NCBI GenBank assembly: GCA_964653695.1
Contig: CAZZFQ010000037.1
Coordinates: 1 to 13,974 of the forward strand
DNA length: 13,974 nt
Origin: JALHTG01 sp964653695
GTDB taxonomy: Archaea; Thermoproteota; Bathyarchaeia; 40CM-2-53-6; JALHTG01
Reading direction: 5' to 3'
The stretch's first letter is position 1. Each line of letters begins with the position of its first letter. A program made the translations under genes and the position numbers. Positions 7,676-13,974 of this stretch are shown one piece after another. The notes under the pieces were generated by a model that made no database searches, had not been told where the DNA came from, and worked only from the letters and a program-made list of their open reading frames with translations.

Positions 7676-7728
7676 AGGATAGCTATCCAGTAGGATAAGC
7701 ATCCACTAAGGCGAGGAAGACTATCCTA
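7676..7728 (+). repeat. Interlocking inverted repeats ahead of the spermidine-synthase-like gene
   Basis: A perfect 12-base palindrome GGATAGCTATCC lies at 7677-7688. TAGGATA at 7691-7697 and CTATCCTA at 7721-7728 follow. In RNA, AGGATAG (7676-7682) can pair with the adjacent CTATCC or with CTATCCT (7721-7727), while TAGGATA can pair with TATCCTA (7722-7728). The last copy touches the AGGAG ribosome binding site at 7728-7732. It could be an operator or an RNA switch; nothing proves either. Confidence 0.45.
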
Positions 7729-7732
7729 GGAG

Positions 7733-9454
7733 ATGAAGGGAATGAGCATGGAGCAGAGACTGAAGCTTCAGGTATTCATGTGCGGCGCCGTTGTAATGGC
7801 TTTGGAGATGGTGGGTAGCCGAATCTTACCGCCGTATTTCGGAAGCGACATTTACGTTTGGGGTAGTCTCATAGGAGTTGTCCTGACAGCTCTATCAGCT
7901 GGATACTATGTTGGAGGCAAAGCTGCTGACAAACGGCCAGATTTCTCAACGCTGTCCCTGATAATCTTGACCTCCGGCTTCTTGGTCCTGATAATCCCCG
8001 TCATTACGCCAGTCGTCTTCGACTTCGTGATCTCACTCAATGTTGGCGATAGGCTTTCGCCGCTCATCTCCTCAGCCGTTATTCTTACCATGCCCAGCTT
8101 GCTTCTGGGAATGGTATCACCATACGCGATAAGGTTAGCGGCCAAGAACCTATCTGACCTAGGTAACCTAGCAGGCAAGTTGTACTCACTCTCAACAGCA
8201 GGCAGTATTCTGGGCACGTTCGTCACCGCCTTCGTCTTGATTCCAGAATTAGGGATAAGAAGCATTCTTCAGCTTCTAGGAGTCATGCTAATCGGGCTTT
8301 CACTTCTGGGATTGAAAGGTAAGCTCCGAGTTGCTCTGATATTGCTCTTGATAATATCCGTGCTTGTCGCTCCGCCCACGTCTGTAAGCCCGAGCGTGAT
8401 GCTCTTCAAACTAAGCCTGAACGAGGTAGTCCTTGAAAGAGACACACCTTACCATCACATGGTAATCACGGAAGGAATAGATCCCTACCACGGTGGAAAG
8501 GTCCGAACGATGATCCTAGATGATCATCTTCATAGTGCTATGGATTTGAACGATCCTCAAAGGATCGTCTACAACTACAACAACTATTTCCATATTGGCT
8601 TCGTGTTCAGCCCGAATATCACTAACGTGCTGTTCATTGGCGGCGGGGGTTTTTCCGGGCCGAAGAGGTTCCTCGCTGACTATGATCATGTGAATGTTGA
8701 TGTTGTGGAAATAGACGGTGAAGTTATCGAGGCTGCTAAGAGGTATTTCAATGTCAACCAAGGGCCTCGCCTGAGAATATTCAACGAGGATGGACGAATC
8801 TACCTGGTCAAATCAGAGAAGAAGTATGACCTGATTGTGCTCGACGCATACTCTCGAAGCTATGTTCCCTTTCACTTGATGACTCTAGAATTCTTTAGAG
8901 AACTGAACAAAGATCTTAGCCCGAACGGAGCAATCGTTTCGAACATAATCTCCTCCTTAACTGGTCCGTACTCGGAGCTATTCAAGGCGGAATTCAACAC
9001 GGCCAAGCAAGTCTTCAGCAATGTCTACGTCTTTGAAGCAGGCGGATACACCGCCAAAGACGCCAAAGATTACGGCATGGTTCAGAACCTCGCGCTTGTA
9101 GCGACAAAGGCACCCAATAAGTATTCCAAGCAAGAGCTGCTCGGGAAGGTGGCCAACTCCACTATTAGGATTGCCGACTTCCAAGAGTATGTCAGAACAT
9201 TGGTCGAAGACGAGTGGGTTACATCAAGCAGCATAATCCTAACCGATGATTATGCTCCCGTCGAAACACTCCTCAATCCGATCACTGGGGAAAGAATCGA
9301 AAAAGAGGAGCGACTAGCCTCCGGGAGGTTATTTCGGCCAAGTGACCAGCTGATCCTGTTGGCTCTCTCAGTGGTCCTAGTTTCTTTTTGGGTGGACCAC
9401 CTCCTTAGAGGAAACACCAACGAATCACGGCGACGATTCTTCCGCTCCATGTAG
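7733..9454 (+). CDS. Membrane-anchored spermidine-synthase-like protein
   Basis: A 573-residue fusion of a hydrophobic domain and a Rossmann SAM-type domain, as in fused-transporter/spermidine-synthase proteins. About seven membrane segments span residues 12-214. The soluble part then shows PYHHMVITEG (239-248), MILDDHLHSAMD (260-271), the nucleotide-binding loop FIGGGGFSGP (301-310), VVEIDGEV (324-331), NEDGRIYL (351-358), VLDAYSRSYVPFHLMT (369-384) and TDDYAPVE (504-511). One more membrane segment lies near 540-558. The overall fold is that of aminopropyltransferases, but the YQ pair, the LDG...Q stretch and the DxxDP motif of true spermidine synthases are replaced by YHH, LDDHLHS and DAYSRSYVP. 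It therefore probably acts on another substrate at the membrane, which is not known. Start: three ATGs (7733, 7742, 7748) follow AGGAGATGA; the second or third has better spacing from that site, so the first three to five residues are uncertain. Confidence 0.82.
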   Translation: MKGMSMEQRLKLQVFMCGAVVMALEMVGSRILPPYFGSDIYVWGSLIGVVLTALSAGYYVGGKAADKRPDFSTLSLIILTSGFLVLIIPVITPVVFDFVISLNVGDRLSPLISSAVILTMPSLLLGMVSPYAIRLAAKNLSDLGNLAGKLYSLSTAGSILGTFVTAFVLIPELGIRSILQLLGVMLIGLSLLGLKGKLRVALILLLIISVLVAPPTSVSPSVMLFKLSLNEVVLERDTPYHHMVITEGIDPYHGGKVRTMILDDHLHSAMDLNDPQRIVYNYNNYFHIGFVFSPNITNVLFIGGGGFSGPKRFLADYDHVNVDVVEIDGEVIEAAKRYFNVNQGPRLRIFNEDGRIYLVKSEKKYDLIVLDAYSRSYVPFHLMTLEFFRELNKDLSPNGAIVSNIISSLTGPYSELFKAEFNTAKQVFSNVYVFEAGGYTAKDAKDYGMVQNLALVATKAPNKYSKQELLGKVANSTIRIADFQEYVRTLVEDEWVTSSSIILTDDYAPVETLLNPITGERIEKEERLASGRLFRPSDQLILLALSVVLVSFWVDHLLRGNTNESRRRFFRSM

Positions 9455-9532
9455 AGGTCTGCCTGCGTTAATGGGCATAAGCGAGCATCCAGAGATGCAG
9501 GGGGACCTCAGCAAGACGTGTGGAAAGTCTCT

Positions 9533-10759
9533 TTAGGGCCTTAACTGACTCCTTCTCGCTGTGAACATGATTAGAGCAGCAACCCCGGCAGTTGTTGTGA
9601 GAATACTGTACTGAAACGCTGCAGTTGGGCTTATGTTGCTCCATAGTACTCCGAATGTCGAGTTCGCAACCATTGAGCCTATGCCAATAAGGGTGTAATA
9701 GAGGGCGTAGGCGGTTCCCTTGAGTCCCGGCCTGGTAAAGTCTGGGATTATTGCGCGTTGGACTGTCTCAGCGATTCCGAGATAGCTTCCGAAGAGCAAG
9801 GCCATCAGAAATGCATAGAGGGGATTTCCGATTAGTAGAAGTCCGCCTACTGATGTGGCGAGAAAGATTATGTAGCTAAGGCCAAGCACTGGAACTTTCC
9901 CAGCTTTGTCTGCTAGCATCCCTGCCGGTAGACCAACCATAACGGTGGCAACATTAAGACAGGCATAGACCAAGGGGATCTGACTTTCTGGGACACCTAG
10001 AGATCCAGCCTTCAGGAGAATGAATGAGAAGTTATAGGCGCCAATGGCAAAAATGCCCAGAACTACGAGCAGGAGAGTGAACTCACGATTCATCACGTCT
10101 CTGGCATTCTCGAAAACGCTTCTCTGCCTCACTGATCCCTTCGTGTCATACACGAAGAAGAGAAGTATCAATAAGGCAATTGCAGCCGGAGCGAAGGAGA
10201 ACCAGAACACTCCGCGCATCCCGATAATCGGAATCATGATGAAAGCCATGATCGGCCCGACGACGGCGCCGATCTGGTCAAGCGAGCGGTGAAGACCGAA
10301 CGCCTTTCCCGCCTCAGACTTCGCGGCTGAGTCGCTGATCAGTGCATCTCTCGGTGATGTTCGGATTCCCTTCCCAACTCTATCAGTGACCCTTACAGCA
10401 AAAGCGTGAATCCATGACCCGGAGACTGCGAAAAGGGGCTTGGCAATTGAGGACAGCCCATAACCAAGAAGCACAAGCGGCTTTCGCCTGCCAATCTTGT
10501 CAGTCATAACTCCAGCGAAGACCCTGAAAGCATAGTTGACAGCTTCTGCGGCACCCTCAATGAACCCGAGGATGGCAGCGGTTCCGCCTAACTCCCTCAC
10601 GATGAAGAGGGGCAGCACACCCAAGATCATCTCGGTCGAGACATCCGTGAAGAAACTCACATATCCTAATCTCACGACATTTCGAAAACCCAGTTCTGCA
10701 GACCGTTCGTTGCTTTCTGTCCTACTCACACAACTTCCCTCTGCATCATTTGCTAACAT
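9533..10759 (-). CDS. MFS transporter, MJ1317-like
   Basis: Integral membrane major facilitator of about 408 residues with about 12 hydrophobic segments. The first half carries signatures of the MJ1317-like group: GYVSFFTDVSTEMILGVLPLF, then LGFIEGAAEAVNYAFRVFAG, then the loop 2-3 motif DKIGRRKPLVLLGYGLSS, and DRVGKGIRTSPRDALI. The second half has a matching loop (GMLADKAGKVPVLG). The substrate of this group is unknown; drug or metabolite efflux is often assumed. The reading frame is open to a TTG at 10786, but I prefer the ATG at 10759. AT-rich boxes (GATAAACA at 10794-10801 and CTTATTGA near 10783-10790) put the transcript start downstream of the TTG. A GTG at 10729, with GAGGGA just upstream, is another option. 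It converges on the spermidine-synthase-like gene across a 78-base spacer. Confidence 0.86.
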   Translation of the reverse strand: MLANDAEGSCVSRTESNERSAELGFRNVVRLGYVSFFTDVSTEMILGVLPLFIVRELGGTAAILGFIEGAAEAVNYAFRVFAGVMTDKIGRRKPLVLLGYGLSSIAKPLFAVSGSWIHAFAVRVTDRVGKGIRTSPRDALISDSAAKSEAGKAFGLHRSLDQIGAVVGPIMAFIMIPIIGMRGVFWFSFAPAAIALLILLFFVYDTKGSVRQRSVFENARDVMNREFTLLLVVLGIFAIGAYNFSFILLKAGSLGVPESQIPLVYACLNVATVMVGLPAGMLADKAGKVPVLGLSYIIFLATSVGGLLLIGNPLYAFLMALLFGSYLGIAETVQRAIIPDFTRPGLKGTAYALYYTLIGIGSMVANSTFGVLWSNISPTAAFQYSILTTTAGVAALIMFTARRSQLRP

Positions 10760-10793
10760 TTGCCAGTTGTCTGTGACTTCGATCAATAAGGGT

Positions 10794-10801
10794 TGTTTAT
10801 C
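10794..10801 (-). promoter_or_regulatory. Putative TATA box of the MJ1317-like transporter
   Basis: GATAAACA on the minus strand is centred about 38 bases before the ATG at 10759 and would give a leader of roughly a dozen bases. A second AT-rich box, CTTATTGA, lies just downstream and would give a leaderless message instead. Which one is used cannot be told. Confidence 0.3.
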
Positions 10802-10898
10802 GTAAGGACCGGGAAGCGGCTTGGGATGATCTGTTCGATCACTCGCATTTCATCTTGGTGCGATGTTGCAGGCCATAATCAGTTAAACTTTCGTAAAC

Positions 10899-10908
10899 AG
10901 TTATTTTC
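10899..10908 (+). promoter_or_regulatory. Putative promoter element of the PIG-V-like gene
   Basis: CAGTTATTTT lies about 40 bases before the GTG start at 10944. A second CAGTTA (followed by AACT) occurs at 10880-10885, 19 bases upstream, so the region holds a short direct repeat overlapping the presumed TATA/BRE zone. The spacer 10760-10943 contains no gene. Confidence 0.3.
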
Positions 10909-10943
10909 TGAGAACGGACATGGACCTGTTGCGAGAACTGTGA

Positions 10944-12125
10944 GTGACTAGAGTGTCCAGAAAAGTTCTTGTCCAATGGATGCCTCAGAGACTCCCCGAT
11001 CTTGTACTTAGTGAAGGAAAGAGACGTTTCTTGCTTCCTTGCGGCGTTGTTTTTGGCTTGAAGCTTCTAGTTGTATGGATCGTCTACATCTTAGCTACCT
11101 GCGGTGACAGAGCATTTGCAACATTCTGGATGAGGGAATGGGGAATCCAGCCCAAGCCCGATTGGCCGTTCTTGTTTCACGGTTGGGACAGTGCATGGTA
11201 TATCAGAATCGCCAAGACAGGATACTCATACCCGGCGTATGCATTCTTTCCGGCGTACCCGTTTCTGATCAGACTAGCTAGCGGGCTGACTGACGAGTAC
11301 TTTATGTCGTCTTTCGGAGTTTCGTTCGCGTTGGGCGTACTTGCCATCCCGATGTTTCAGCTTCTGGCCGAGCATTACATGAGCAAGAATGAGGCAGCCG
11401 TTGCGGCACTGCTCTTCGCGCTTTTCCCGCCAATATTCTTCTTCACTAGCATAGCTTATACGGAATCTCTCTTCACGGTAGCGATTCTTGGAACTTGGAT
11501 TTTCTGCTTGAGGAAGCACTATTTCTCCGCAACGGCCTTTGCAACGCTCGCGACTGTCACGAAGATCTATGGCTTGCTAGTTGGCTTGCCATTGGCCATC
11601 CGCCTATTCAGAGAAAAGAAGATAAAAGATCTGTTACTTGCGCTGATCGTTCCCTCAATCGCTTTTCTTGGATGGAACATCTACTTGTTCAATTTGACTG
11701 AAGACTGGGGCGCATATCGTTCTTCACAGAGTTATTGGCAAGGGGGCTGGCCCTTCGGGATCAATAGCATACTTCGATTCATCGTTGAGTCAGGACTAAA
11801 CCCCATTCAAAACGCGCCTTTAGACCCATCGACGATCTTTGTGGTCATTCAGTGGTTATTGCTTCTCGTTCTCTTCGGTGTCTTGGTTGTTGCCTCCTTA
11901 GATGTGGACGAAGATTTCGGCACATATGCGACGCTATTGTTCCTCTTCATGGTCACCTTCGGAACTGTTTGGTCATTTCTGAGGTTTCTTCCTTTCATTC
12001 TGCCTATTTGGCTCGTTGGAAGAACGAGAAGACGATTGATCATAATGGCGGCGATCCTACTTTTTCCGATAGTCAGTGTCGCCATCTGGTACCAATTCGT
12101 TGTCCTTGGGGTATGGTTTGGATAG
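10944..12125 (+). CDS. PIG-V-like integral membrane mannosyltransferase
   Basis: A 393-residue polytopic membrane protein with about nine or ten hydrophobic segments. The first lumen-side loop has the pattern of PIG-V/GT-C enzymes: HGWDSAWYIRIAKTGY (79-94), with the probable catalytic acid D82, followed by AFFPAYPFLIRLAS (100-113). FPPIFFFTSIAYTESLFT follows, matching the conserved Pro/Tyr-Ser/Thr-Glu-Ser part of the family. GT-C enzymes transfer a sugar from a polyprenyl phosphate sugar (dolichol-phosphate-mannose for PIG-V) to a lipid or glycan on the outer face. Archaea lack the GPI pathway of eukaryotes, so the acceptor here is unknown; surface lipids or N-glycans are reasonable. GTG at 10944 is the start chosen; GTG 10953 and ATG 10980 are in frame and none has a strong ribosome binding site. 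It converges on the nitroreductase gene. GDP-mannose could be supplied through manC in this window. Confidence 0.8.
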   Translation: MTRVSRKVLVQWMPQRLPDLVLSEGKRRFLLPCGVVFGLKLLVVWIVYILATCGDRAFATFWMREWGIQPKPDWPFLFHGWDSAWYIRIAKTGYSYPAYAFFPAYPFLIRLASGLTDEYFMSSFGVSFALGVLAIPMFQLLAEHYMSKNEAAVAALLFALFPPIFFFTSIAYTESLFTVAILGTWIFCLRKHYFSATAFATLATVTKIYGLLVGLPLAIRLFREKKIKDLLLALIVPSIAFLGWNIYLFNLTEDWGAYRSSQSYWQGGWPFGINSILRFIVESGLNPIQNAPLDPSTIFVVIQWLLLLVLFGVLVVASLDVDEDFGTYATLLFLFMVTFGTVWSFLRFLPFILPIWLVGRTRRRLIIMAAILLFPIVSVAIWYQFVVLGVWFG

Positions 12126-12213
12126 AACTTCGTCTTCGCTGTGTGAACGCATCAGGATTCCAGCCCGAGTGCAAAGTAACCTCTTGGTATGGGTCTGGAA
12201 ATGCGCGGATTAC

Positions 12214-12798
12214 CTAGTAGCGGTTGCGGTGCAGAATATCGGCAAGCTTCCTCTTTGGAACGTGGAGTACGCCCTGTTCATCTTTCCAATACTTTATCGA
12301 ATCATGAAAATCTTCAACCTTCGGGCTTTCGTTTGGGTAACCAAGAGCCACAACCAAGTTTATCTCGCAGTGATCAGGCAGCTTCAGAATCTGGCGAAGC
12401 CGATCTCGGTCCACGGAGGCTATAAGACACGAGCCCACGCCTCTTTCAAACGCAACAAGAGATATGTATGCCGCAACGATCCCCGCATCATGATCTCCTC
12501 CTTGTGGTCTTTTCTGACGATTCATTAGGACTACGATATAGGCTGTGGGCTCCTCGCCCGCAGGGGGATTTCCCTTCGGAGCGATGTACCCTGCCCACTT
12601 AAGAGTTGAGAAGACCTGAGGCAGCAGGTTTTCATCATCGACAATTATGTATTCGCACGGTTGCATATTGGCTCCGGAAGGTGCTAGCCTAGCAGCTTCC
12701 ACGCAGCTTTCCAAGACATCATACGGAATATGTTTCTTCTGAAAACGCCTGATCGTCCTACGGCTTCGAGCCAGATCGAACACGCTCAAAGAGTCCAC
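12214..12798 (-). CDS. Nitroreductase-family flavoprotein
   Basis: Soluble FMN-dependent oxidoreductase of about 194 residues, normal for the family. The N-terminal FMN-phosphate site is RSRRTIRRF (11-19), then APSGANMQPCEYIIV (39-53). The central helix is DAGIVAAYISLVAFERGVGSC (104-124), which matches the dimer-interface and flavin-contacting region. VVALGYPNESP follows near 150-160, as in FMN reductase-type members. Natural substrates vary widely (quinones, nitro compounds, F420- or flavin-linked reactions), so function stays general. The start is uncertain: GTG at 12798 gives the length used here, but AGGTGG at 12795-12800 is better placed to serve the in-frame GTG at 12783, which would yield MFDLARSRRTIRRF. 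The gene converges on the mannosyltransferase with an 88-base spacer in which I see no terminator. Confidence 0.88.
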   Translation of the reverse strand: MDSLSVFDLARSRRTIRRFQKKHIPYDVLESCVEAARLAPSGANMQPCEYIIVDDENLLPQVFSTLKWAGYIAPKGNPPAGEEPTAYIVVLMNRQKRPQGGDHDAGIVAAYISLVAFERGVGSCLIASVDRDRLRQILKLPDHCEINLVVALGYPNESPKVEDFHDSIKYWKDEQGVLHVPKRKLADILHRNRY

Positions 12799-13011
12799 CT
12801 AAGCTTGTGGAAATGAAGGCAGGGGATTTGAAGCTTGCCTATTCGTGATCTATCTGCGTAAGTGTGGATGCACTGAGCATTAAGAAAAAGAGAAAGAAGG
12901 CCTGCTCTGAAAGCGCGTTTGAATCTCCTGTCTTTCACGTCTGATGAGCTGACAGTTTGGTCGGGTCGAGCAACAAGGTGGCGTTTGAACTATGCTTAAT
13001 ATGTACCTGAC

Positions 13012-13491
13012 ATGCCCTACTTACTCGATGTCCGATTGATAGTGAAGGATCTGATGAGTACAAACGTTTTCTCGATAGATTCAGAGGCATCGGTGAAAGA
13101 GGCGGCGAGCAAGATGGCTCAGCAGGAGATAGGAAGCCTAGTGGTGACGGAGCAGGGCAAGCCCGTGGGCATAGTGACAGAGAGAGATCTGTTATCAAGG
13201 GTGCTTGCACTTGGCAGGAATGCAGAGGCGACACGGATCAAGATGATCATGTCTAAACCGTTGATATGTGGACAGCCTGACATGGATGTGGCTGAAGCGG
13301 CGAGGTTCATGGTGGGCAGAAACATCAAGAAGCTTCCCATCACTCAGGAGGGACGCCTTGTGGGAATCGTGACCCTAACCGATCTCTGTGCAGCTCAACC
13401 TGACATGTATGAACTCATAGAAAAGGAAACGAAGGGAAAAATCCCGAAGAGATTCATGAAGAGACTGGCGAAGAGATACTATAAAACCTAG
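13012..13491 (+). CDS. Two-CBS-domain protein
   Basis: Small cytoplasmic protein of 159 residues made of one tandem CBS pair (Bateman module). The first CBS repeat runs from about residue 10 (VKDLMSTNVFSIDSEASV) to VGIVTERDLLSRVL. The second runs from about 78 (MIMSKPLICGQPDMDV) to VGIVTLTDLC. The G-x-V-T-x-x-D ends of both repeats are the ribose-binding type, so an adenosine nucleotide or SAM is a likely ligand. There is no fused enzyme domain. A basic 30-residue tail (KIPKRFMKRLAKRYYKT) could bind RNA, DNA or a partner. It is probably a regulator of an unlinked enzyme or channel. ATG at 13012 has no ribosome binding site; the TATA-like CTTAATATG at 12994-13002 would place the transcript start downstream of it, so the in-frame GTG at 13042 or ATG at 13054 may be the real start. 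Confidence 0.87.
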   Translation: MPYLLDVRLIVKDLMSTNVFSIDSEASVKEAASKMAQQEIGSLVVTEQGKPVGIVTERDLLSRVLALGRNAEATRIKMIMSKPLICGQPDMDVAEAARFMVGRNIKKLPITQEGRLVGIVTLTDLCAAQPDMYELIEKETKGKIPKRFMKRLAKRYYKT

Positions 13492-13543
13492 GCATAACGT
13501 GCAGTCTCGAAGGATTCTATTGGCTTCTGTTGAAGTGGAACCA

Positions 13544-13581
13544 TAGCAGAAACCACGTGGCATGAAGATTCCACGCTGCTA
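13544..13581 (+). repeat. Imperfect inverted repeat (hairpin) in the CBS-DsrE spacer
   Basis: TAGCAG (13544-13549) is complementary to CTGCTA (13576-13581), and CGTGG (13556-13560) to CCACG (13571-13575). Together they form an 11-pair hairpin with a six-base bulge on the 5' side and a ten-base loop. CCACGTGG at 13553-13560 is itself palindromic. No T run follows, so a bacterial-type terminator is unlikely. Confidence 0.35.
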
Positions 13582-13690
13582 GATCTGTACCGCAGATTTG
13601 CTGATCAAGCATCCTGCGTTCTTCAGGACAAATCTCTTCAGGGCGAGTGTATCTGATTCCTTAAGAAGAGGACTTTGCCCTCAACCAGCT

Positions 13691-13697
13691 GGAGTGA
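13691..13697 (+). promoter_or_regulatory. Ribosome binding site of the DsrE-family gene
   Basis: GGAGTGA lies eight bases before the ATG at 13706 and differs from GGAGGTGA by one missing G. It fixes the start of the truncated gene at the window end. Confidence 0.6.
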
Positions 13698-13705
13698 AGT
13701 AATAG

Positions 13706-13974
13706 ATGGACAAGGAAAAGAAGAAGATGCTTTTCGTTCAGACGAGCGGAATCGACACACCGGAAAGATTGTATGCGCCGTTCATTCTGGCGAGTACTGC
13801 ACGAGCAATGGAGGTGGACGCAAGCATATACTTCGTAGTGAAGGGGGTCACCGTGGTTAAGACAGGGGAAGCTGAGAAGATAAAGCTCGGAGGCTTTCCG
13901 AGCTTGAGAGAAGTAATCGATCAGGCAGTGAAGGCCGGAGTGATGCTTATGGTCTGCGAGCAGAGTTGCATTCT
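13706..13974 (+). CDS. DsrE/DsrF-family protein, 3' end beyond the window
   Basis: The first 89 residues of a small soluble protein; no stop codon is reached before the window ends. The sequence begins MDKEKKKMLFVQTSGIDTPE, a beta strand plus loop typical of DsrE-like folds. It continues with RLYAPFILASTARAMEVDAS and IYFVVKGVTVVKTGEAEKI, and ends at VCEQSCI. Family members are about 115-130 residues, so 25-40 residues are probably missing. DsrE-like proteins bind or relay sulfur on a conserved cysteine; here C84 and C88 in MVCEQSC are at the expected position before the last strand. Whether it is a persulfide carrier in sulfur transfer or a peroxiredoxin-like protein of unknown role cannot be told. 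A strong ribosome binding site precedes it. It follows the CBS gene on the same strand after 214 bases. Confidence 0.8.
   Translation, partial: MDKEKKKMLFVQTSGIDTPERLYAPFILASTARAMEVDASIYFVVKGVTVVKTGEAEKIKLGGFPSLREVIDQAVKAGVMLMVCEQSCI

Noticed and set aside
7655..7693. 12-codon frame (MKKKNIPRIAIQ) ahead of the spermidine-synthase-like gene
   Set aside because: Possible leader peptide, but too short to distinguish from chance and with only a weak ribosome binding site.
9484..9497. GCATC-CAGA-GATGC hairpin in the spacer of two convergent genes
   Set aside because: Five base pairs only and no T run, so it is not a convincing terminator.
12076..12528. 150-residue plus-strand frame
   Set aside because: Runs antisense through the nitroreductase, overlaps the mannosyltransferase end, and shows no domain pattern.
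12799..12960. About 50-residue minus-strand frame upstream of the nitroreductase
   Set aside because: No recognisable features, Cys/His placement looks random, and its pyrimidine-rich part reads like spacer DNA; I see no gene in 12799-13011.
12935..13234. Minus-strand 99-residue frame rich in Ser/Pro/Leu
   Set aside because: Antisense shadow of the first CBS domain.
1..13974. CRISPR arrays, transposons, toxin-antitoxin or phage genes
   Set aside because: No regularly spaced repeats, terminal inverted repeats, transposase or integrase motifs, or paired small toxin-like genes were seen.

Overview
The window reads as chromosomal DNA of a mesophilic-looking archaeon of moderate GC content. The evidence is indirect: a CxxC-x17-CxxC mini zinc ribbon of the kind common in archaea, ribosome binding sites resembling GGAGGTGA, AT-rich TATA-like boxes about 25 bases ahead of several starts (some genes look leaderless or nearly so), short oligo-T stops, and a PIG-V-like membrane mannosyltransferase. 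A TACK-group archaeon (Nitrososphaeria or Bathyarchaeia-like) is my best guess, but no marker gene settles it. No rRNA, tRNA, CRISPR, transposase or phage gene was seen, and no gene-free stretch exceeds about 240 bases.

Layout from left to right: an AMP-forming acetyl-CoA synthetase (+) converges on an OFA-family MFS carrier (-). A 50-residue zinc ribbon protein (-) and an HD-domain phosphohydrolase-like protein (+) diverge from a common spacer. Then a probable three-gene minus-strand unit: a D-aminoacylase-type amidohydrolase, a 64-residue cysteine-containing ORF whose TTG start overlaps the amidohydrolase stop, and mannose-1-phosphate guanylyltransferase. Divergent from it is a membrane-anchored spermidine-synthase-like protein (+). 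Next come an MJ1317-like MFS transporter (-), a PIG-V-like mannosyltransferase (+), a nitroreductase (-), a two-CBS-domain protein (+), and the 5' part of a DsrE-family protein (+) cut by the window edge.

The genes mostly alternate strands and look like single-gene units. Two themes are plausible. One is organic-acid use: acetyl-CoA synthetase beside a carrier from the oxalate/formate antiporter family. The other is mannose metabolism for surface glycans or lipids: GDP-mannose synthesis plus, 5 kb away, a polyprenol-type mannosyltransferase. I did not find a clear new defence or mobile system. The most promising unexplained items are the coupled small cysteine ORF, the membrane spermidine-synthase homologue that lacks aminopropyltransferase residues, and a set of mutually complementary repeats just ahead of that gene.
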